This document shows, one piece after another, positions 6,585-12,806 of a stretch of DNA of 51,659 nt. The stretch comes from a virus. The DNA is taken from the IMG/VR virus record IMGVR_UViG_3300046492_000146, positions 1-51,659 of that record. One strand, written 5' to 3'. The first letter of the stretch is position 1. Every line of letters begins with the position of its first letter. The notes under the pieces are model-generated. The model saw nothing but the letters and a program-made list of their open reading frames with translations. It was not told where the DNA came from and did no database searches. The position numbers and the translations under genes were made by a program.

Positions 6585-7066
6585 GCCGCTCTCCCATGGT
6601 TGGGGTGGAAGCCGTGTGCGCGCTCAGCATCTTTCCTCGCGGCGGCGGCGTGGCCAATGTCAGAGAAATTTCCGAGATGGATCCGCTTCCCGAAAACTTT
6701 GATGGAAGCTTCCCATGTGCCGGTCTTCCCTCGCCACACGACACCAACCACACCAGATGTGTTTCTGGAATTCATCTTGGAGTTCATCTGGTTTTCTCGG
6801 CTGGACACGTCCCGCAAGTTTTCAATGCGGTTGTCGTCCCGAACGCCATTGATGTGATCGATGAAGCCTTTCGGCCAAGATCCGGTCTGAAGCAGCCACG
6901 CAACACGGTGCGCTTGATATTTCTTGCCCTCGAAAATCAACTCGAGATATCGTGTCGACACGTTCCTAGAACCTACTTCATGCTCGCCACCGCGCTTATG
7001 CTTCTTGAAGAGAAGCCCTGTCGCGGGGTCATACCGATATTGGGAGGAGAGTTGATCCGTCATCAT
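6581..7066 (-). CDS. HNH endonuclease with AP2-like DNA-binding domain
   Basis: 161 residues. The first part has HRVAWLLQTGSWPKGFIDHINGVRDDNRIENL, the HNH_3 core with its DHING and N-rich helix. The C-terminal part (GVVGVVWRGKTGTWEASIKVFGKRIHLGNF) is an AP2/ERF-like beta sheet used to bind DNA. The same architecture occurs at 15147-15737. These are classic free-standing homing endonucleases. Confidence 0.9.
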   Translation of the reverse strand: MMTDQLSSQYRYDPATGLLFKKHKRGGEHEVGSRNVSTRYLELIFEGKKYQAHRVAWLLQTGSWPKGFIDHINGVRDDNRIENLRDVSSRENQMNSKMNSRNTSGVVGVVWRGKTGTWEASIKVFGKRIHLGNFSDIGHAAAARKDAERAHGFHPNHGRAA

Positions 7067-7075
7067 TCATCCTCC

Positions 7076-7456
7076 TTAAGCTCGGGTGCTATTCGATAGG
7101 CCCAGCGCCGCGAAGACCGCAGTAACCACCGTGCGAATGAGATGCGTATCCTCGCCACCAAGGAGAGCGGTGGCTCGTTCGATTGCTGCATCATTGGTCC
7201 GCATCTCCTCTCGTGCGTATTTCAAGCCGCTCACCGCCTCGACACGGAACAGCTCCTCGGGACTGATAGAAATTCTCGGGTCCGCATACCAAGCGTCCTT
7301 GGTGCGGGTATAAGACCACCGGAGTTCCCGAGCTGCATGTCTGATGCGCTCTTGGACGCTGCCGAGGCTGGGCGGCGCGATTTCCGCCTTCAATGTTTTT
7401 TGGCAAAAGAACTCAACGGTAGACATTTCTGATTTCTCCGAAGCCTTTTTGGGCAT
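7076..7456 (-). CDS. hypothetical protein, possible DNA-binding (126 aa)
   Basis: AGGAG precedes the ATG. The body SVQERIRHAARELRWSYTRTKDAWYADPRISISPEELFRVEAVSG appears to be a helical domain whose RIRHAARxLxWxYxRxKDxWYAD pattern recurs in phages of this host group. That suggests a small DNA-binding regulator, but I know no characterised homologue. It is the last gene of the 7.08-7.46 kb stretch before a plus-strand gene interrupts. Confidence 0.65.
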   Translation of the reverse strand: MPKKASEKSEMSTVEFFCQKTLKAEIAPPSLGSVQERIRHAARELRWSYTRTKDAWYADPRISISPEELFRVEAVSGLKYAREEMRTNDAAIERATALLGGEDTHLIRTVVTAVFAALGLSNSTRA

Positions 7457-7506
7457 TTCCGAAAACTCCTGTGCGATTGATCTCCTTGTTCAAAGGGAGT
7501 TGCTCA

Positions 7507-7776
7507 ATGCACAGCACTCAAAACAAAGACGACGATGCCAAAATGCTTGCCGGCGTTCCGGCATCGTCGTTGCCCAAGCGTCCGCCGCTGGGTTCAGTAA
7601 TTCAGATCAGAGCCTACCGCCGCCCGATTGGCTCTGAGGAAGCCAGCTCGCCCGATGACGATGTTCCTGTTTCCATCGGCGAGCTGGCAGTTAAAATCGT
7701 GGCGCGTTTTTCGCTGCCAAGAATGCAAATGATGCTGGCGTCATCGCGGGAGGTCGACGACGCCAGCGCCCGCTAG
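7507..7776 (+). CDS. hypothetical protein on the opposite strand (89 aa)
   Basis: Start taken at MHSTQNKDDDAKML with a good GGGAG site 7 bases upstream. It fills a 317-base gap in the otherwise continuous minus-strand operon and ends overlapping the convergent gene at 7773-7964 by 4 bases. The protein is hydrophilic then forms a predicted helix PVSIGELAVKIVARFSLPRMQMMLASS. No motif is recognised. It could be a moron or an antitoxin-like factor. Reality is supported by the gap and the ribosome-binding site only. Confidence 0.55.
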   Translation: MHSTQNKDDDAKMLAGVPASSLPKRPPLGSVIQIRAYRRPIGSEEASSPDDDVPVSIGELAVKIVARFSLPRMQMMLASSREVDDASAR

Positions 7777-7964
7777 CCATCAATCAGGAGGGGTGAGAGG
7801 CTGCCGGGGTGGGAAAATTCACGTTCGAGACGAGAGGCGAGGAAATCTTCAACCTCTCCTTCGTGGTCGACGGACGGATAGTTGAGTTCGAGATTGCGCT
7901 TGAGGAGCTTGCCGAGGGCCGATGCGAAGGCCAGAGCGGCGACGGAGGCGAAAATGTAGGTCAC
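7773..7964 (-). CDS. small membrane-anchored protein (63 aa)
   Basis: The N-terminal hydrophobic segment MTYIFASVAALAFASALGKL is followed by a charged tail. It resembles a type I/II single-pass protein. Its ATG overlaps the upstream stop. No function can be assigned. Confidence 0.6.
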   Translation of the reverse strand: MTYIFASVAALAFASALGKLLKRNLELNYPSVDHEGEVEDFLASRLEREFSHPGSLSPLLIDG

Positions 7965-8158
7965 AGTGAGTCCCTCTCTTCGATTTCATTCATTCGCCTT
8001 TGAAAGTCGCGGAGGACGGCGGGAATGTCAGCGTTGGCGATGAAGACAACGTCAGTGCGTCCGCCGGTGCCGGTGATCGCCCACTCAGGCGACGGGCAGT
8101 CTTGGGAGATGGTGATGCCGTCAGGGGTGGGCTCGATCTTGAGAGAGGTGTCAGTCAT
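7961..8158 (-). CDS. hypothetical protein (65 aa)
   Basis: Start chosen at MTDTSLKIEPTPDG because AAGGAG lies 6 bases upstream; the frame is open further. The sequence EWAITGTGGRTDVVFIANADIPAVLRDFQRRMNEIEERD looks like a small alpha/beta protein. It overlaps its neighbours by 4 and 8 bases. Confidence 0.6.
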   Translation of the reverse strand: MTDTSLKIEPTPDGITISQDCPSPEWAITGTGGRTDVVFIANADIPAVLRDFQRRMNEIEERDSL

Positions 8159-8405
8159 GGTAGGCTCCTTCGGAGTTGGCGATCTCATCTGCAATGCTCC
8201 GGCACGTTTCCTGAACGGCGGTGTATTCCATGTCCTGAAAAGCCGGAGAGTGCCTTTCAGCGATTGCAATGCACCGCTCACGCTCCGCCAAAATGGCGAG
8301 GGAGACGTGCTTCAGAAAATTCGGCTTGCCGGCCATGCTGTCGTGGAGAGATGCCGTGTATGCTTCCTCGGCTTTCTGCATTACGTCTTCGGGGATGGTG
8401 GTCAT
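8151..8405 (-). CDS. hypothetical protein (84 aa), ILAERERC type
   Basis: Begins MTTIPEDVMQKAEEAY and contains VSLAILAERERCIAIAER. This IPEDVMQxA...AxxLAERERC arrangement is very common among small phage and prophage proteins. The first part is shared with the product of 12807-13163 (SEIPEEVMQIAAAIGHA). No function is known. Confidence 0.7.
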   Translation of the reverse strand: MTTIPEDVMQKAEEAYTASLHDSMAGKPNFLKHVSLAILAERERCIAIAERHSPAFQDMEYTAVQETCRSIADEIANSEGAYHD

Positions 8406-8653
8406 GCTGCCCTCTCCTGCTCGTCTAGGGTGGTGTTGGGAGTGGTGAGGTCACGGCGGACGAGGATGATTTCGACCAAAGGGTATGGAGGCCGACCGGA
8501 CCGACGAGCTTGGCATACCCCGTTGACCGGGTCGTTTCCTGCGACGGTCGCCGGACATGCGGGGCATACCGGATGAGTTTCATCGTCTATGCATGGGCAG
8601 TATTCCGGTCTCTCAGACCATGGGAGCGATGGGATAGTGCGGATCTTGCTCAT
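8402..8653 (-). CDS. hypothetical cysteine-rich protein (83 aa)
   Basis: Contains CPCIDDETHPVCPACPATVAGNDPVNGVC, a cluster of cysteines that could hold zinc, then a basic and hydrophobic tail (PPYPLVEIILVRRD). It overlaps both neighbours by 4 bases. Unassigned. Confidence 0.6.
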   Translation of the reverse strand: MSKIRTIPSLPWSERPEYCPCIDDETHPVCPACPATVAGNDPVNGVCQARRSGRPPYPLVEIILVRRDLTTPNTTLDEQERAA

Positions 8654-8856
8654 GCCGCGTCCCCCTCACGCTTCTGCTTGGGTTGGTAGGTGGTCATGCT
8701 GCTTGCACCTGCACAAAAAAGGTTTTGCTTTGGATGACACTGGTTTCTCGTGTAGCTCCACCGTCCGCAGTGCGGGCAAGCCTTGCCGACCGTCCGGTCA
8801 AGCGGCATTCCGGCGCGGATGTAGGACCGCAGGGCGTCGTTTGCTCCGTCGCTCAT
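8650..8856 (-). CDS. small zinc-ribbon-like protein (68 aa)
   Basis: Contains CPHCGRWSYTRNQCHPKQNLFC, which can form a zinc knuckle. The N-terminal part (DGANDALRSYIRAGMPLDRTVG) resembles a short helical recognition segment. Its ATG overlaps the upstream stop as ATGA. Possibly nucleic-acid binding. Confidence 0.6.
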   Translation of the reverse strand: MSDGANDALRSYIRAGMPLDRTVGKACPHCGRWSYTRNQCHPKQNLFCAGASSMTTYQPKQKREGDAA

Positions 8857-9026
8857 GCTGCACCTCGGTTCATTCGGTCACGCTCGTAGTGCATGGCCGA
8901 AATGTTTTGGAAGAAGGTCGCTACGTGCCAGTTACCGCAGTCAAAATATTCTCTGGCGATGCGATGAGCAGATGCGCCCTTCTCTTGCTCGGTAACGACC
9001 GTCTCGGCTGTGTGTCTGTCGCTCAT
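8853..9026 (-). CDS. hypothetical protein (57 aa)
   Basis: A short frame chained on both sides by ATGA overlaps. The protein MSDRHTAETVVTEQEKGASA...ENFDCGNW-like body reads HRIAREYFDCGNWHVATFFQ and ends with YERDRMNRGAA. No motif is recognised. Coupling strongly supports translation. Confidence 0.65.
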   Translation of the reverse strand: MSDRHTAETVVTEQEKGASAHRIAREYFDCGNWHVATFFQNISAMHYERDRMNRGAA

Positions 9027-9073
9027 CCCGCAACCTCTTTTGCCGTAGTGCTGTATTCGATGGGGAGGGTCAT
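9023..9073 (-). CDS. 16-codon coupled micro-ORF
   Basis: MTLPIEYSTTAKEVAG. The ATG overlaps the stop of the HNH gene and the TGA overlaps the ATG of the 57-aa gene. It may be only a relay that carries ribosomes between two larger genes. Tentative. Confidence 0.35.
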   Translation of the reverse strand: MTLPIEYSTTAKEVAG

Positions 9074-9843
9074 TGAAGCCTCCCGGTCGTGCGATCGGTC
9101 AGTTGCGCAAGGATGGCGTCGGAAACACCGTCGTCATCGACAACCCATTCATCGGGAGCAGCGGGCTTGCGAAAGTCGGTCTGGTCCCAATTGCCTTTGC
9201 CCTGATTGCATTCATCGCAAAGGATCTGCAGGTTTGAGGGCTCAAGGCGGAGATGCCAGAATTTCGAAAGCGGCTTGATGTGATCGACGCAGAGGCGAAC
9301 GGGGTTGCCGGCGGCGTCCGCCATGCCTGGAACTGCGCCGCAGCACTGGCAGGCCCTGCCGTGCTCTTTCAGCGCCACCATGCGAACAGTGCGCCACTCC
9401 CACGACTTGTAGAATTCATCCTTCGTCGAGACGGTCGGCGCCTTCGAACCCGGGTAGAGGGTTACAGGGCGCTTGAGGCTGGTAGGTGTGTTGCGCTGCC
9501 GCCTTGGCGTTCTGGACGAGAACCCATCAGGGATGGGCGGCAAACGCTCGTAAATCTTTTCGTCCGCCGCTGCGAGCATCATGTCACGCTCGTAGATCGT
9601 CTTGCTTTTGAGAAAATCTCTCAGCTGGATCACCGCGATTTCAAACGTTTCGCTGATTTCTGGAATTCCAGTGACCTGCTTTGCAGCGGTCAAAAACCTT
9701 TCTACTGTGACGAGGTTCATATCGATCATGTGGAGGCGCTGAAGAGCCATTCCGATGACCTGAAGCGTTGCCTTATGAACTGGTGGGTCCATCCAAATCC
9801 CAAGGTAATACCTTGGCTTCGATCGTCTGGATTTCTTGCTCAT
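9070..9843 (-). CDS. HNH endonuclease (257 aa, McrA type)
   Basis: The C-terminal half has the classical zinc-supported HNH fold: CQCCGAVPG, then VRLCVDHIKPLSKFWHLRLEPSNLQILCDECNQGKGN. The DH pair, Asn and final His-equivalent position are intact. The N-terminal 130 residues are helical and unique. It follows the Cro-like gene with a 4-base overlap, so it is the first long gene transcribed from the leftward promoter. Position next to the switch and size differ from the small homing types. Confidence 0.85.
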   Translation of the reverse strand: MSKKSRRSKPRYYLGIWMDPPVHKATLQVIGMALQRLHMIDMNLVTVERFLTAAKQVTGIPEISETFEIAVIQLRDFLKSKTIYERDMMLAAADEKIYERLPPIPDGFSSRTPRRQRNTPTSLKRPVTLYPGSKAPTVSTKDEFYKSWEWRTVRMVALKEHGRACQCCGAVPGMADAAGNPVRLCVDHIKPLSKFWHLRLEPSNLQILCDECNQGKGNWDQTDFRKPAAPDEWVVDDDGVSDAILAQLTDRTTGRLQ

Positions 9844-10043
9844 GCCGCGCTCTCCCGAGCTGGCCGGAAAGCATCCGGCACCAATTCCTCTCGGGAGATC
9901 CCGGTAAACTCCGAAACCTCAGGCAGGTATTCGACCGGGACGTTCTTCCATTGGGAGATCGTCGATGGCTGCAAGTCTAGAAGCTCAGCGAGCCTAGCCT
10001 GCATACCGCGATTTGCTTTGAAGAATTCGTTGAGCTTTTCCAT
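9840..10043 (-). CDS. Cro/YdaS-like repressor
   Basis: Start chosen at MEKLNEFFKANRG (67 residues), because the upstream ATG at 10052 lies inside the predicted -10 element. The helix-turn-helix is MQARLAELLDLQPSTISQWKNVP, followed by TGISREELVPDAFRP, the layout of Cro/YdaS-type proteins. It is divergent from a CI-like gene across an operator region. It should bind the TTGACTGAA sites and start the leftward lytic operon. The predicted mRNA start is the A of this ATG, so translation may be leaderless. Confidence 0.8.
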   Translation of the reverse strand: MEKLNEFFKANRGMQARLAELLDLQPSTISQWKNVPVEYLPEVSEFTGISREELVPDAFRPARESAA

Positions 10044-10049
10044 AGCGAC

Positions 10050-10078
10050 CATATTCAGTCAAAATGAAATTCAGTCAA
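10050..10078 (-). promoter_or_regulatory. leftward early promoter
   Basis: Minus strand: -35 TTGACT (10073-10078), 17-base spacer, -10 AATATG (10050-10055), then 6 bases to the ATG at 10043. The -35 lies in an operator half-site and a second half-site covers the end of the spacer and the -10. Confidence 0.65.
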
Positions 10079-10096
10079 GCAAAAACTTTCAGTCAG
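10054..10096. promoter_or_regulatory. operator cluster between the CI-like and Cro-like genes
   Basis: Three direct copies of TTCAGTCA(A/G) occur at 10054-10062, 10070-10078 and 10088-10096, with start-to-start spacing of 16 and 18 bases. Read on the minus strand they are TTGACTGAA half-sites. The same half-sites occur at 11348-11387. They are the best candidates for repressor binding. Confidence 0.75.
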
Positions 10097-10137
10097 GCGC
10101 TATGGAATGCATTTTTCTCATGAGCGAAAATTGAGGC

Positions 10138-10467
10138 ATGGGAACTCGCAAGAAAACAGAGCGAAATACGAACGGTCCCCGCCACTACATCAGGCAGTGG
10201 AGGAAGTACCGCGGGCTCACACAGGAGCAGCTCGCCGGGAGGCTTGGCGTCGTCACGTCAAGCGTTTCGCAGCTTGAGACGGGGAAGCAGGGATACAGCC
10301 AGCCAGTCCTTGAGGAGCTTGCCGTCGCGCTGAACTGCAGTGTTACCGATTTGCTTGGCGTCGACCCGACGAAGGAAGGCGAGGTCGTCGATCTGATGCG
10401 CCTGATCAACGATCGGAATCGTGACCAGGCTATCCGGGTTCTGCGAGCTTTGACGGGGACCGATTAG
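10138..10467 (+). CDS. XRE-family CI-like repressor (109 aa)
   Basis: A classical HTH_3 domain at about residues 16-70: IRQWRKYRGLTQEQLAGRLGVVTSSVSQLETGKQGYSQPVLEELAVALNCSVTDLL. The short C-terminal helix is VVDLMRLINDRNRDQAIRVLRALTG. There is no peptidase (LexA/S24) domain, so induction is unlikely to be by RecA-driven self-cleavage. It is divergent from the Cro-like gene and is the likely lysogeny repressor acting on the TTGACTGAA operators. GAGG lies just before the ATG. Confidence 0.85.
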   Translation: MGTRKKTERNTNGPRHYIRQWRKYRGLTQEQLAGRLGVVTSSVSQLETGKQGYSQPVLEELAVALNCSVTDLLGVDPTKEGEVVDLMRLINDRNRDQAIRVLRALTGTD

Positions 10468-10676
10468 AGGATCTTCGAAACCAGAACGAACTCGAGATTT
10501 TTATCAACCGTGACGCGCCACTGGCCGCCGGCAAGCTTCCGCATGGTTTCCGATAGCTGCCCAGCTTCTTTGAGGCAGACTTCCTGAGTTGAGGATTGAG
10601 CCGCCGCTGGCCGGATGATGGCTGTTGCTGCAACCCCCGTTGTAAGTGTTCTTATTATTTCCCGTCTTGTTTGCAT
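10464..10676 (-). CDS. exported small protein with Tat-like signal (70 aa)
   Basis: Start chosen at MQTRREIIRTL with a GGAGAG site; the frame is open 10 codons further. The signal TRREIIRTLTTGVAATAIIRPAAA has a twin arginine, a moderately hydrophobic core and an AxA-like cleavage site before QSSTQ. The mature part is about 45 residues: EVCLKEAGQLSETMRKLAGG...WRVTVDKNLEFVLVSKIL. It lies convergent to the repressor, overlapping its end by 4 bases, where lysogenic-conversion genes are often found. An envelope role such as superinfection exclusion is a guess. Confidence 0.65.
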   Translation of the reverse strand: MQTRREIIRTLTTGVAATAIIRPAAAQSSTQEVCLKEAGQLSETMRKLAGGQWRVTVDKNLEFVLVSKIL

Positions 10677-10925
10677 TTGGCGCGCTCTCCGCGATTTTCT
10701 CATCATAAGCTGAGGCTTTTTAGCAATTTATCAACTTCGAATGTGCGGTATCAGACGCTTCTGCGCCGGGTGGTTAACAGATCGTCACATGATCGCGGCG
10801 ATTTCTTGCCTTGGATTCCATGCTTTCGAAACACTGTCCCACCCTTCCATTTACTACCCTCAGAGCAAGAATAGAGAAATCTAAGTACCCTTATTAGGTT
10901 AAGCGTTATTAGATTTGGTTTCATT
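10677..10925. other. non-coding, AT-rich stretch
   Basis: No supported gene. The part 10870-10925 is distinctly AT-rich with two TTATTAG heptamers. Directly beyond it two copies of ATGAAACTCGTCG (10928-10940 and 10952-10964) lie at the 3' end of the winged-helix gene. It could be an origin or a regulatory region. Confidence 0.4.
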
Positions 10926-11321
10926 CTATGAAACTCGTCGGATTTCACCGAATGAAACTCGTCGCTTGCGGCCACCCGTTTTTTTGCGCTTCGGCTTCTC
11001 GGCTTTGAACGCCTGATCGTCGGCATCCATCGGCATACGAAACGAATAGGTGTCGAGCGTCTGGCGCCCGATCTTCTTCTTGCCAATCAGGATCAAACGG
11101 GACTGGTCGAGCTTGCTGATCGTCTTCTCGACGGTCGCCAAGCTGGCCGGCGTATCCTTCGCGATCCTCTTTACCGAGTACCACATGCATTCGTGCTCGG
11201 GATTGATCTTGCTGGCGATGAAATACGCGACCCTGAACTCCGCGTGGGTGAAATCACGTCGGGCGTGGACGTAATCTGTCCACTTCGCGCGGTCGATATA
11301 AAAGCTGTCATAGTTATCCAT
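10926..11321 (-). CDS. winged-helix replication/regulatory protein (131 aa)
   Basis: Residues about 24-95 read as an HTH_36-like winged helix: FTHAEFRVAYFIASKINPEH, then MWYSVKRIAKDTPASLATVEKTISKLDQSRLILIGKKKIGRQTLDTYSF. The tail is highly basic (KPKRKKTGGRKRR). Such domains form the N-terminus of phage replication initiators (O/DnaD type). The matching C-terminal domain is encoded separately at 5068-5436. Its own promoter (11328-11356) contains an operator half-site, and the predicted mRNA begins at the ATG. Confidence 0.8.
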   Translation of the reverse strand: MDNYDSFYIDRAKWTDYVHARRDFTHAEFRVAYFIASKINPEHECMWYSVKRIAKDTPASLATVEKTISKLDQSRLILIGKKKIGRQTLDTYSFRMPMDADDQAFKAEKPKRKKTGGRKRRVSFGEIRRVS

Positions 11322-11327
11322 CCCTCA

Positions 11328-11356
11328 TGCATACGCTTGGAACAAATTTCAGTCAA
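11328..11356 (-). promoter_or_regulatory. operator-controlled promoter of the winged-helix gene
   Basis: Minus strand: -35 TTGACT (11351-11356), 17-base spacer, -10 TATGCA (11328-11333), 6 bases, then the ATG at 11321. The geometry is identical to that at the Cro-like gene. The intervening TGAGGG is too close to act as a normal ribosome-binding site. Confidence 0.7.
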
Positions 11357-11387
11357 AGCGAATTTTCGTCTTGACTGAATTTCAGTC
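11348..11387. promoter_or_regulatory. second operator region
   Basis: A half-site TTCAGTCAA lies at 11348-11356, and a perfect 15-base palindrome GACTGAATTTCAGTC lies at 11373-11387. They sit in the divergent promoter region and overlap the -35 elements of both promoters. Confidence 0.75.
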
Positions 11388-11399
11388 GCTCGCTATGTT
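11371..11399 (+). promoter_or_regulatory. rightward operon promoter
   Basis: Plus strand: -35 TTGACT (11371-11376), 17-base spacer, -10 TATGTT (11394-11399). The palindromic operator covers the -35 and spacer. The leader to the first ATG is about 55 bases and holds a GAGGG site. Confidence 0.7.
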
Positions 11400-11459
11400 T
11401 GTCTCATCGAAACCCAGACCCGCCACTGCGGATCATCTGGAAACCGAGGGAACACGGAT

Positions 11460-11747
11460 ATGAACGGCAGCATCGGAACACTCGGAGACATCTTCTCGTT
11501 CGCCCGGAAGCCCATCGTGCCGACATATTCGGAGATGCATTGGGTAGAATTCTACCGTGAGAACGCCAATCGCGGCGGGTATGACACGGTAATTTTCGAC
11601 CGCTTGATCATGGACGAAAATGACCCTCGGGTCGTTATGGAAGCCACTGCTCGGTCCTACGCCTCCCGCGCTGGTTACGACGCTTTCCGCCTGGTGCGCG
11701 GCGACTTCACGCGGTTCCATTACGTAAGCCAGCACGTCGCCACCTGA
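11460..11747 (+). CDS. hypothetical early protein (95 aa)
   Basis: First gene of the rightward operon. The sequence has EMHWVEFYRENANRGGYDTVIFDRLIMDENDPRVVMEATARSYASRAGYDAF, a compact alpha/beta pattern without a recognised family. As the first gene after an operator-controlled promoter it could be a host-takeover protein; this is inference from position. Confidence 0.65.
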   Translation: MNGSIGTLGDIFSFARKPIVPTYSEMHWVEFYRENANRGGYDTVIFDRLIMDENDPRVVMEATARSYASRAGYDAFRLVRGDFTRFHYVSQHVAT

Positions 11748-11794
11748 CCTCCGGGGCCATTCAAGCAGATCACACCAACGCAAGGGATGAGACG

Positions 11795-12028
11795 ATGAGA
11801 CGGCCGAACCCAGAAAAGCTTCAGGCGCAGTGCGAAGCGTTCAACGCCAAGTACCCTGTCGGTCATCCGGTAACTGTCCGGCGCGACAACGGCGAAGGTC
11901 TATCGACCGTCACCCGCTCAAAAGCAGAAGTCCTCTCGGGGCACTCTGCCGTCATTTGGCTTGAGGGGATTTCAGGTTGCTACCTGCTCGATCGCGTCAC
12001 TCCGATAACCGAAAAGGCAGGTGCGTGA
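11795..12028 (+). CDS. hypothetical protein (77 aa)
   Basis: MRRPNPEKLQAQCEAFNAKYPVGHPVTVRRDNGEG... and ending AVIWLEGISGCYLLDRVTPI. The PVGxxVxVxxDNGE and GHxAVIWLxGxSGCYLLxRVxP segments form a small beta-barrel-like family common in phages, with no known role. Its stop overlaps the next ATG (TGATG). Confidence 0.7.
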   Translation: MRRPNPEKLQAQCEAFNAKYPVGHPVTVRRDNGEGLSTVTRSKAEVLSGHSAVIWLEGISGCYLLDRVTPITEKAGA

Positions 12029-12327
12029 TGTCCGCCCCCTCTCACATCATCGAAGTTCTCAATCCGGGTGGCAGTTCCGAATGGTTCTGCGGCTGGGATA
12101 CTCACGGCTCTCCTGAGCTGTCTTTCGATCGCGACGACGCTTCGAAATATGACCTGATGTTCCATCGGGACGAGTGCATGGACGACTACGAGCGGCTTTG
12201 CAACCTCGGCTTTGATGCATCGATCGAGACGAACGGCTTTGTCCGGCGCGATTACAGCGAGGTAGCTCGGCTTGAGAGCTGGGCATCTCAGATCGCCGTC
12301 GGCGCCAATCTTCTGGCTGCGGAGTAA
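12028..12327 (+). CDS. hypothetical protein (99 aa)
   Basis: Start chosen at the ATG overlapping the upstream stop. It contains WFCGWDTHGSPELSFDRDDASKYDLMFHRDECMDDYERLCNLGF, acidic and aromatic-rich. The acidic surface would suit an inhibitor or DNA mimic, but nothing specific is recognised. Confidence 0.65.
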   Translation: MSAPSHIIEVLNPGGSSEWFCGWDTHGSPELSFDRDDASKYDLMFHRDECMDDYERLCNLGFDASIETNGFVRRDYSEVARLESWASQIAVGANLLAAE

Positions 12328-12332
12328 CGAGC

Positions 12333-12590
12333 ATGGTTGACCGAATTGGACCTTACGTCGTTCTCCAGAACAGCAAACTTGAGCCGAAAGCGGCGGCCGG
12401 AACTGTCGTGTTCCGCCCCAATGGTTGGGATTATGGCTCTGCCAACGACGACACGCGGGTGACCGGTGTCGAGCACATCTCTGTCACGCTGGACGCTGAC
12501 GGCGACTACCCCTTTTTCACAATCCCGATGCGCGATCTTCGAATGGCTGAGCCTTCGGAAATCGAACCCACCAAGGCAGGTGCAGCATGA
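12333..12590 (+). CDS. hypothetical protein (85 aa)
   Basis: MVDRIGPYVVLQNSKLEPKA...GTVVFRPNGWDYGSANDDTRVTGVEHISVTLDADGDYPFFTIP. It reads as a small all-beta protein, with N-terminal strands and a PFFTIPMRDL end. It overlaps the next gene by 4 bases. Confidence 0.65.
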   Translation: MVDRIGPYVVLQNSKLEPKAAAGTVVFRPNGWDYGSANDDTRVTGVEHISVTLDADGDYPFFTIPMRDLRMAEPSEIEPTKAGAA

Positions 12591-12802
12591 TCACCGAACG
12601 CAAGGCCGAATTGGCCTCCCAGCACCAGGCCAGCGCCGCCGAAGAGGCTGGAAGCGTCCGCTACGGTCTGACGCGCCATCCGGCGATCGTCGTCGCCATC
12701 GCGGATCGGACGATCGAGCATCAAACATGGGCGGAGCGTTACGCCGCTTATTCCAGGGAGCAGCTCGGCATTTCTGACACTGAGGATCAACTCTATGCGT
12801 GA
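12587..12802 (+). CDS. hypothetical protein (71 aa)
   Basis: A short, mostly helical acidic protein (MITERKAELASQHQASAAEEAG...QTWAERYAAYSREQLGI). It is coupled to its neighbours by 4- and 8-base overlaps. Unassigned. Confidence 0.6.
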   Translation: MITERKAELASQHQASAAEEAGSVRYGLTRHPAIVVAIADRTIEHQTWAERYAAYSREQLGISDTEDQLYA

Positions 12803-12806
12803 GAAA

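Noticed and set aside
9253-10134. Plus-strand frame of 293 codons
   Set aside because: Antisense to the HNH and Cro-like genes and runs through the operator region.
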